Shown piece after piece: positions 58,151 through 64,000 of a DNA stretch of 64,000 nt (the first letter of the stretch is position 1; every line of letters begins with the position of its first letter). Source of the stretch: Rhabdophis nuchalis. Lineage: Eukaryota > Chordata > Lepidosauria > Squamata > Natricidae. Both the position numbers and the translations under genes were made by a program. The DNA lies in contig CM077651.1 in the NCBI GenBank assembly GCA_039707465.1, positions 17,918,519 to 17,982,518 on the forward strand, read 5' to 3'. The notes beneath the pieces are model-generated. The model was not told where the DNA came from. It saw only the letters and a list, made by a program, of their open reading frames with translations, and did not search any database.

Positions 58151-61100
58151 TTGGACTCTATTATTTTCCATCTTCTCCCCCTCCATCTAGGTGGTCAGGG
58201 ATTACAGAGCCGGGGCCCTAGGTTGATGTTCTGCAACGCCAGGTCCGTGGTGAAAAAAGCTCCCCTCATAAATGACCTTGTGTCAGAGGGGGACCCGGAC
58301 CTGGTGGGAATTACGGAGACCTGGTTGGGCCCCGAGGGGGGTCTACCCCTCGTGGAAATGTGCCCACCAGGTTACCGTGCATTTCATCAACCTAGGGCCC
58401 TAGGCAGGGGTGGGGGGGTGGCGGTTATCGTTAAGGAAAGTCTGGAGACGAAGGAGACCACTGTGCCTCAGACGACCGGCTGTGAGTCCCTCTTCGTGAA
58501 GTGGGGCCTAGGGAGGCAGTTGGGCTTGCTAGTTGTATACCTGGCTCCCCGCTATGTAACAGCAGCCCTGCCCGAGCTACTCGAGGTGATCGCCGCGATG
58601 GCGGTGGAGACCCCCAGACTTATGGTCATGGGGGACTTTAACCTGCCATCGGCGGGCGAAACATCCGAGGCAGCTCGGGAGTTTATGGCTTCCATGACGG
58701 CCATGGACCTGACCCAAGTAGTTCAGGGCCCCACTCACGAGGGAGGACACGCGCTGGATCTGATTTTTGTCTCTGGACACTGGATTAGTGATCTTGGAAC
58801 AGATCACTCTCTCCTTCGGATAGACTTTCCAACCGTCACACCCCACCGCGGGGAGGCGGAACCGGAGACACCGAGTTGGTTCCGCCCCAGGCGCCTGATG
58901 GACCCGGAAAGGTTCCAGAGGGAGCTTGGGCCAGTACCTGTGTCCCTGTCCCACGGCTCGACTGAGGACCTAGTGGCCGCATGGTATACTGCGGCCACGG
59001 GGGCCTTGGACCGAGTCGCGCCCTTGCGGCCTCTCATGCGGGGTCGAGTCACCCAGGCTCCTTGGTTTACCGAGGAGCTTCGGGAGATGAAACGCCGCAA
59101 GAGACGCCTAGAGAGTTGGTGGAGATCTTCTCGATCCGAATCTGACCGAACACTAGTGAGAGACCATATTAGGACTTATTTAGTGGGGCTAAGAGTGGCC
59201 AAACGGGAGTATTGTGCCACCGTTATCGCGTCCGCGGAAAACCGCCCTGCCGCCCTGTTTGGGGTGACCCGCTCCCTCCTTCACCTGAGGCCGCGGGAAG
59301 CCCCTCTGCAGGGTCGAGGAGAGGAATTTGGAGTTTTCCTGCAGGACAAAATCACTCAGATTTGGAAAGAGTTGCCCTCCACTAGTGGTCCGGTCGTGGC
59401 GTCCGGTGCTGGTCTTGAGATTACACCTTGGGAGGAGTTCGACTTTGTTACTACCGAGGATATGGACAGGTTGCGGAGGAACCTTAGAGCCACCACATGT
59501 TTATTGGACCCGTGCCCCTCCTGGCTTGTACTGGCATCCTGGGAGGTGACACGAGGCTGGCTCCAGGGTATTGTGAATTCATCTCTGTGTGAGGGGTATT
59601 TGCCCACCGTCTTGAAAGAGGCGGTGGTGAGGCCCCTCCTCAAGAAGCCATCCCTGGACCCGGCTCTGTTAGAGAATTATCGTCCCCTCTCCAACCTTCA
59701 CTTTTTAGTGAAGGTTGTCGAGAGTGTGGTGGCTCAACAGTTTCCCCGTCACCTGGAGGAAGTTGATTATCTAGACCCGCGCCAGTCCGGCTTCCGGCCC
59801 GGGCACAGCACTGAGACGGCATTGGTCGCGTTGGTGGATGATCTCTGGAGGGCACGGGATAGAGGTTGTTCCTCTATCCTTGTCCTATTAGATCTCTCAG
59901 TGGCTTTCGATACCATCGACCATGGTATCTTATTGCACCGATTGGGGGGGTTGGGGCTGAGAGGCACCGTTCTACGGTGGTTCACGTCCTACCTCTCTGG
60001 TCGGTCGCAATGGGTGTTGGCAGGAGGGCAGAGGTTGTCCCCGAGGCCCCTCACATGTGGGGTTCCTCAGGGGTCGGTCCTCTCGCCACTCCTGTTCAAC
60101 ACCTACATGAAGCCGCTGGGCGAGATCATCCGTGGTTTTGGGGTGGAATACCATCTGTACGCTGATGACACTCAGTTGTACATATCCACCCCAAACCACC
60201 CCAACGATGCCGTCGAGGTGCTGTCCCGGTGTCTTGAGGCCGTACGGATCTGGATGGGTAGTAACAAACTCAAGCTCAACCCGTCCAAGACCGAGTGGCT
60301 GTGGTTTCCGGCACCCCGGTTCAGCCAGATAAGTCCAACTCTGGCCATTGGGGGCGAACAACTGGCCCCCGTGGAGAGGGCGCGCAACTTGGGCGTCCTC
60401 CTGGATTCCCGGCTGTCCATGGAGGACCATGTGGTGGCCGTGGCCAGGGGGGCGTTCTATCAGGTATGCCTGATATGCCAGTTGCGCCCCTTACTGGACC
60501 GGGGAGCCCTTCGCACAGTCACTCAAGCACTTGTGACGTCCCGGCTGGATTACTGTAACGCTCTCTACATGGGGCTTCCCTTGAGGTGCACTCAAAAGCT
60601 ACAGTTAGTACAGAATGCAGCCGCGTGGGTGATTATGGGTGCCCCAAGGCAAACCCACGTAACACCTCTCCTGCGCGAGCTGCACTGGCTGCCTGTGGCC
60701 TTTCGAGTGCGCTTCAAGGTACTGATGACCATCTTTAAATCGCTCCATGGCTCGGGGCCTAGCTATATACGAGACCGCCTCCTGCCCCATACATCCCTTC
60801 GTCCGATCCGCTCCCACAGAGAGGGTCTTCTTCGGGTGCCGTCGGCCGGGCAATGCCGGTTGGCGACACCCAGAAGAAGGGCCTTCTCTGTGGCGGGCCC
60901 GGCCCTCTGGAACGACCTACCCCCGACCTTCGCACAATCTTGGACCTCCGCCTCTTCCGCCAACGTCTTAAGACGTACTTATTCCAACAAGCCGGCCTAG
61001 GATAGCCCCCCGTTTCTGACGTTTTAAGGAAATTTGTAATTTGGTAGGGTTTTCAATATTGGGTTTTTAGCACGGGCTAATGAATTTAATTACATTTTAA

Positions 61101-61200
61101 TTGTTATTTATTGTATTTTTGTGTTTTTAAGATGCCTGTGTGCCGCTCTGGGTCCTAACAAGGAGAAGGGCGGGGTATAAATTTAATAAAATAAATAAAT
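57652..61200 (+). mobile_element. L2 LINE, nearly full length (about 3.55 kb)
   Basis: Begins at the GATA edge with a GC- and CpG-rich 5' region (57,652-58,150), probably the internal promoter/5' UTR. One 949-codon frame follows (58,151-61,000), with an AP endonuclease ([47 protein letters not shown]) and an RT ([69 protein letters not shown]). The C-terminal segment is [14 protein letters not shown] onward. Eleven residues just before the endonuclease DH are missing relative to the 40.9-44 kb copy. The last 30 or so codons are out of frame after a one-base loss near 60,920. The 3' end is gggcggggtataaattt with a (AAAT)n tail. Confidence 0.95.
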
Positions 61201-61202
61201 AA

Positions 61203-61222
61203 AGATAGATAGATAGATAGAT
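61203..61222 (+). repeat. (GATA)n, 3' side of L2
   Basis: Five GATA units directly after the L2 tail, matching the array before its 5' end. Together they mark an insertion into a microsatellite. Confidence 0.85.
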
Positions 61223-61277
61223 TGATTTTGGTTTATTCGGGTCTTTTCCCGTGTAAAATTAAAGGTGTTTTTGCAAC

Positions 61278-61318
61278 GTTTCGATGGGATCACCCCCATC
61301 ATCATCAGGCCTGGGCCT
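61278..61318 (-). ncRNA. Hammerhead-like RNA motif, copy 1
   Basis: Read on the minus strand from 61,309: the core CTGATGA, one T, a stem strand GATGGG, loop GGTGAT, the stem strand CCCATC and then GAAAC. This matches the conserved core CUGANGA-stem II-GAAA with a single unpaired U. A short hairpin AGGC-CCAG-GCCT lies just upstream (61,318-61,307). It competes with the core, and no clear GUH cleavage triplet is placed, so activity is not claimed. Confidence 0.4.
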
Positions 61319-61424
61319 TTGCTTTTTTGCGAATTTTTTGATTTTACACGGGAAAAGACCCGAATAAACCAAAATCTACATACCTATACCCATGAAAATC
61401 TACGAAAACAAATATATATATACC

Positions 61425-61488
61425 CACACACACACACACACATACATACATACATACATACATACATACATACATACATACATACATG
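61425..61488 (+). repeat. (CA)n(CATA)n microsatellite
   Basis: About eight CA units and then about twelve CATA units. Confidence 0.95.
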
Positions 61489-61544
61489 TGTTGCCATCCT
61501 CGGGTGTTTTCCTGTGTATATAGCATGGGATTTTTTTTTGCAAC

Positions 61545-61590
61545 ATTTCAACAAGATCTCACTTGTCATCCTCAGGCTTCGGCCTGTGAC
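61545..61590 (-). ncRNA. Hammerhead-like RNA motif, copy 2
   Basis: Read on the minus strand from 61,576: CTGAGGA, one T, GACAAG, loop TGAGAT, CTTGTT and then GAAAT. It aligns base for base with copy 1 without gaps. The core differs only at the position that is free in hammerheads, and the stem differs by paired changes. The upstream hairpin is CAGGC-CGAA-GCCTG and a GTC lies before it at 61,590-61,588. Confidence 0.4.
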
Positions 61591-61737
61591 TGTACATATA
61601 TATAATTGTTTCACAACACCCTGTTAGAGCCCCAATCAAGGGAGGAGACATACTGTTTTATTTTCTGCCTTTTGGCTCATCACCAGAGACCATCTAGACA
61701 GAAAGCCATGAGTTCCGTTGTGTTAATTTTTTTAATA

Positions 61738-61823
61738 TGTGTGTTAGTTTTATGAGCTGATCAATAAATAAATCAGATCTATCCTAGTCTCTCTGATTTA
61801 TTTATTGATCAGCTCATAAAACT

Positions 61824-61831
<8 letters not shown>
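61738..61831. repeat. 40-bp perfect inverted repeat (hairpin)
   Basis: Arms 61,738-61,777 and 61,792-61,831 are exact reverse complements over 40 bases (tgtgttagttttatgagctg... and ...cagctcataaaactaacaca), separated by 14 bases. It is followed at once by (CA)n(TA)n. Confidence 0.95.
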
Positions 61832-63305
<1,474 letters not shown>

Positions 63306-63309
63306 AGTA

Positions 63310-63650
63310 ATTAAGGGGGACTAGAGGTGACATGATACCAGTGTTCCAATATTTGAGGGGCTGCCACACAGAAGAAAATAACAACTTAATTTTCCAAAGC
63401 ACCAGAAGGCAGAACAAGAAATAATGGATGGAAAATAACCAAAGAGAGAAGCAACCTAGAACTAAGGAGAAATTTCCTCGTAGTGAGAATGATGAACCAG
63501 TGGAATGGCTTGCCTTCAGAGGTTGGGGGTGCTCCATCACTGGAAGCTTTTAAGAAGAAACTGGACAGCCACTTGTCAGAAATGGTACAGGATCTCCTGC
63601 TTCAGCAGTGTGATGAACTAGAAGACTTCCAGTGTCCCTTCTGATGACAA
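63310..63650 (+). mobile_element. CR1-type LINE 3' end
   Basis: Plus orientation: tgttccaatatttgaggggc, tggatggaaaataaccaaag, aactaaggagaaatttcctc, ccagtggaatggcttgcctt, tggaagcttttaagaagaaa and ctagaagacttccagtgtcc. It matches the reversed CR1 ends at 30-985 and 32,322-32,670. Confidence 0.88.
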
Positions 63651-64000
63651 GAAAGAAGAAGGAGAAGAATCACCTCACCTTTTCACCCAAAAAAGAAACT
63701 AGACTTTGTATAATGTTCTCCAAATATTCTCCATTATATTTTTGGTACCTCCCATTCATTCTGAAAGAGAATCTCAGAATGGCATTATGAAGATCAAAGA
63801 TTGTGGAGACATGCAAAGAGAAAGATAAGGAATGAATGTATTGATTAAGGTTATGGTCAAGGAATAAGGAATCCTGGGTTCTAGTCCTCATTTTTCCATG
63901 GAAGTTGGCTGAGTAACGAGGAACTAATCACACTTTCTCAGTCCTAAACTGGGAAGTCACAAAATACCTATCTAATAACACAAATAAGACCAGTCTGCAT
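63651..64000. other. Non-coding stretch to window end, nothing recognised
   Basis: No supported feature. Confidence 0.45.

Larger units (their letters stand above)
61224..61620 (-). mobile_element. Penelope-like terminal-repeat remnants (two copies)
   Basis: Two diverged copies of about 120 bases in the same orientation share tcgggt(c/g)ttttcc, gtgta, ttgcaac(g/a)tttc and catc(a/c)tcagg (61,237-61,320 and 61,498-61,590). A 36-bp exact inverted repeat (61,224-61,259 and 61,341-61,376) surrounds the first. Words like gcaacgtttcg and catcatcaggc are typical of Penelope-like element terminal repeats, many of which carry hammerhead motifs. No RT or GIY-YIG coding is present. Between the copies is a (CA)n(CATA)n microsatellite. 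Confidence 0.5.

Noticed and set aside
58151..61000. A 949-codon open frame that could be taken for a large host gene
   Set aside because: It carries AP-endonuclease and LINE RT motifs, has sister copies in the window, and ends in an L2 3' UTR and tail; it is a retrotransposon.
61341..61620. Confident claim of a working self-cleaving ribozyme
   Set aside because: The core and covarying stem are seen, but a cleavage triplet and stems I/III could not be placed convincingly in both copies.

Overview
The window is vertebrate nuclear DNA, most likely from a squamate reptile and plausibly a snake. This is inferred from the repeat mix: CR1, L2, RTE/Bov-B-type and probable R4/Dong LINEs, two tRNA-derived SINE families, hAT and TA-target MITEs, Ty3/gypsy pieces, solo LTRs and long microsatellites including (GATA)n. 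No host protein-coding gene, rRNA or functional tRNA could be supported. Nearly every long open frame is transposon-derived or a shadow frame.

Layout. 1-1.0 kb is a CR1 fragment. 1.3-22.5 kb is one large tandem array with a unit of about 325 bp. It is well conserved in the middle and degenerate at both edges. It is interrupted by two related, heavily broken Ty3/gypsy copies (5.7-9.75 kb and 15.55-17.9 kb), a 5'-truncated L2 LINE (18.78-20.24 kb) and a small twin-primed L2 (21.04-21.39 kb). 22.56-23.9 kb holds SINE/Bov-B-tail pieces and a possible ERV primer-binding site. From 24 to 64 kb the DNA is AT-rich and non-coding, studded with nested repeats. These include several hAT elements with 8-bp target duplications, SINEs, an L2 copy on the minus strand with two lesions (40.86-44.0 kb), solo LTRs, a nearly full-length L2 (57.65-61.2 kb) inserted in a GATA tract, and a Penelope-like terminal-repeat cluster with strong inverted repeats (61.2-61.6 kb), followed by a 40-bp palindrome and a long (TA)n tract.

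There is no operon or pathway here; the relations are nesting and duplication. The two gypsy copies share an internal deletion (no RNase H) and share unusual satellite variants at both junctions. This suggests that one arose by duplication of an array segment, not by a second insertion. The satellite itself looks like an expansion of a motif also present in the Bov-B/SINE-type tail at its right edge. The most unusual signal is a pair of 32-nt motifs on the minus strand at 61,278-61,309 and 61,545-61,576. They keep a hammerhead-like core and a six-base-pair stem by compensatory changes.

Limits: family names come from motif recognition by eye. Repeat edges are approximate unless target duplications are given.
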